A stretch of DNA of 33,296 nt from Polaromonas sp. (lineage in GTDB: Bacteria > Pseudomonadota > Gammaproteobacteria > Burkholderiales > Burkholderiaceae_C): the NCBI GenBank assembly GCA_025363315.1, contig JANYED010000081.1, positions 1 through 33,296 of the forward strand, in the 5' to 3' direction. The notes beneath the pieces were generated by a model. It did not search any database and was not told the DNA's origin. It worked only from the letters and a program-made list of their open reading frames with translations. Of the stretch, positions 32,230 through 33,296 are shown piece after piece (the first letter of the stretch is position 1; the number at the start of each line of letters is the position of its first letter). The position numbers and the translations under genes are program-made.

Positions 32230-33216
32230 ATGACGACAACCATGACACGCCCCAAAATCGCTATCCTCGGCGACCTAGAACAAGCCCTGCGCCGCCTGGG
32301 CAACTGGCAAACCATTGACGCACAAGCCGACGTGACAGTGCACCACCTGCCGCTGCAAGGTGCTGAGTTGCTGGTAGCGCTAAAAGATGCCGACGCCGCC
32401 GTGTTGGTACGCGACCGCACCCCGTTTGATGCCGCCCTATTGGCGCAACTGCCCAAGCTGCGCTACCTGGTGTTCACCGGCTCGCGCAATTCAACCATTG
32501 ACCTGGCCGCCTTTGCCGCGCGTGGCGTGCCCGTTAGCCATACCGAATGGGGCCCGTCCAAAGACAGCACCTGCGAGCTGACCTGGGCACTGATATTGGC
32601 CGCCACCAAACAGCTGGAACAGCAAACCGCCCTGCTGCGGCGCGGCCAGTGGCGCGCAGATACCGCCGAGCCATTGGCAGGCGTACTGCACGGCCAAACC
32701 CTGGGCCTGATTGGCCTGGGTGAAATCGGTGGGCGCGTAGCCAAAGTGGGCAACGCACTGGGCATGAAAGTCGTCACCTGGAGCCCGCGTATGACGACCG
32801 AGCGCGCTCTTGAGAAAGGTGCGACTTTTGTATCGCTTGACGAGTTGCTGGCCACATCAAAAGTCGTCAGCCTGCATTTGGTTGCCATAGCGTCCACCCT
32901 GAAGTTGCTGAACGCGGAGACGCTGGCGCTGATGCAGCCGGGCAGTTTGCTCGTCAACACGTCACGCTCGGCACTGGTCGATGGCGCAGCGCTGGTCAAA
33001 GCGCTGGAAAAAGGCCAGCCCGGCTTCGCGGCACTCGACGTGTTTGACACAGAACCCCTACCAATGAGCGATGCCCTGCGCCAGCTGCCCAACGTGCTGC
33101 TCACGCCGCATCTGGGCTTTGTCACCGAGCCGGTGTACCAGCGCTTTGCCGCAGGCGTGACTGAGTGTCTCGAAGCGTGGCTGGCAGGCCAATCACTGGT
33201 AAGGGTCGTGGGCTAG
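32230..33216 (+). CDS. D-2-hydroxyacid dehydrogenase family protein (second of two)
   Basis: 328 residues, same family as the protein at 23090-24097 but with the standard nucleotide motif TLGLIGLGEIGGR (GLGEIG). Catalytic residues: Arg in NTSRSALVDG, Glu in FDTEPLPMSD and His in TPHLGFVTEPVYQ. Substrate lobe contains YLVFTGSRNSTIDLAAFAARGV. The ATG at 32230 is 2 bases after the MmgE/PrpD stop; ATG 32242 is a possible alternative. It is probably part of the organic-acid module with the Bug receptor and MmgE/PrpD protein. Complete; ends 80 bases before the window edge. Confidence 0.93.
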   Translation: MTTTMTRPKIAILGDLEQALRRLGNWQTIDAQADVTVHHLPLQGAELLVALKDADAAVLVRDRTPFDAALLAQLPKLRYLVFTGSRNSTIDLAAFAARGVPVSHTEWGPSKDSTCELTWALILAATKQLEQQTALLRRGQWRADTAEPLAGVLHGQTLGLIGLGEIGGRVAKVGNALGMKVVTWSPRMTTERALEKGATFVSLDELLATSKVVSLHLVAIASTLKLLNAETLALMQPGSLLVNTSRSALVDGAALVKALEKGQPGFAALDVFDTEPLPMSDALRQLPNVLLTPHLGFVTEPVYQRFAAGVTECLEAWLAGQSLVRVVG

Positions 33217-33237
33217 CGCGCCCGGTGCGCACTCTTT

Positions 33238-33280
33238 GCTACTCAATCAATAGCTGCTGGCGCACGCATCTATTGGTCTA
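33238..33280 (-). repeat. Dispersed 43-nt repeat, copy F (after second D-2-hydroxyacid dehydrogenase)
   Basis: On the minus strand: TAGACC, AATAGATG, CGTGCGCCAGCAGCT, 10 nt, TAGC. Three substitutions from the majority at fixed positions but both spacings kept. The remaining bases to the window end hold nothing else. Confidence 0.8.
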
Positions 33281-33296
33281 CAGCACAGAATCAGTC

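Overview
The window reads as chromosomal core DNA of a betaproteobacterium, most likely Burkholderiales, family Comamonadaceae (Rhodoferax/Polaromonas-like). The grounds are the dnaG-rpoD pair with a long lysine/alanine-rich RpoD tail, the cluster xseA / exbB-exbD-lpxK-ycaR-kdsB-adk, the icd / clpS-clpA block, a Bug-type (TctC) solute-binding protein, and a short dispersed repeat that I associate with this family. The organism is inferred from gene content only. I see no rRNA, tRNA, CRISPR array, insertion sequence or prophage.

Layout. 1-4012: 3' part of dnaG, then rpoD (primase and primary sigma factor). 4063-6479: a secreted TPR protein translationally coupled to a HupE/UreJ-type membrane protein. 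6597-12381, minus strand: icd, clpS, clpA and sbcB, with terminators after icd and after clpA. 12614-13548: two small secreted proteins, one Ala/Lys-rich and one DUF192. 13591-15566, minus: sodB and xseA. 15905-19779, plus: exbB, exbD, lpxK, ycaR, kdsB and adk (proton-driven energising pair, lipid A 4'-kinase, CMP-Kdo synthesis, adenylate kinase). 19782-21659, minus: cytoplasmic-type asparaginase, a DUF6644-like membrane protein and a DUF6152 protein. 21783-24097, plus: lexA with two tandem SOS boxes, a small unknown protein and a D-2-hydroxyacid dehydrogenase. 24103-26361, minus: fimV-like gene. 26420-28746, plus: 3-hydroxyacyl-CoA dehydrogenase and enoyl-CoA hydratase-family gene (CoA-thioester catabolism). 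28968-33216, plus: FCD-type GntR regulator, Bug-family binding protein, MmgE/PrpD protein and a second D-2-hydroxyacid dehydrogenase, a likely organic-acid catabolic module.

The most unusual structure is a short dispersed repeat, at least eight copies here, with an ungapped architecture: TAGCCC, 8 variable bases, a GC-rich 15-mer, exactly 10 variable bases, TAGC. Five copies are intergenic. Three lie inside genes (dnaG, lpxK, asparaginase) without breaking the frame, and the lpxK and asparaginase copies are read in the same strand and frame. Two direct copies flank sbcB, and three copies border the units of the catabolic module at the right end. Other points of interest are a perfect inverted repeat whose loop holds a start codon (23078-23101), a palindrome five bases before the gntR start, and an SD formed by the end of a 12-bp tandem repeat upstream of the gene after lexA.
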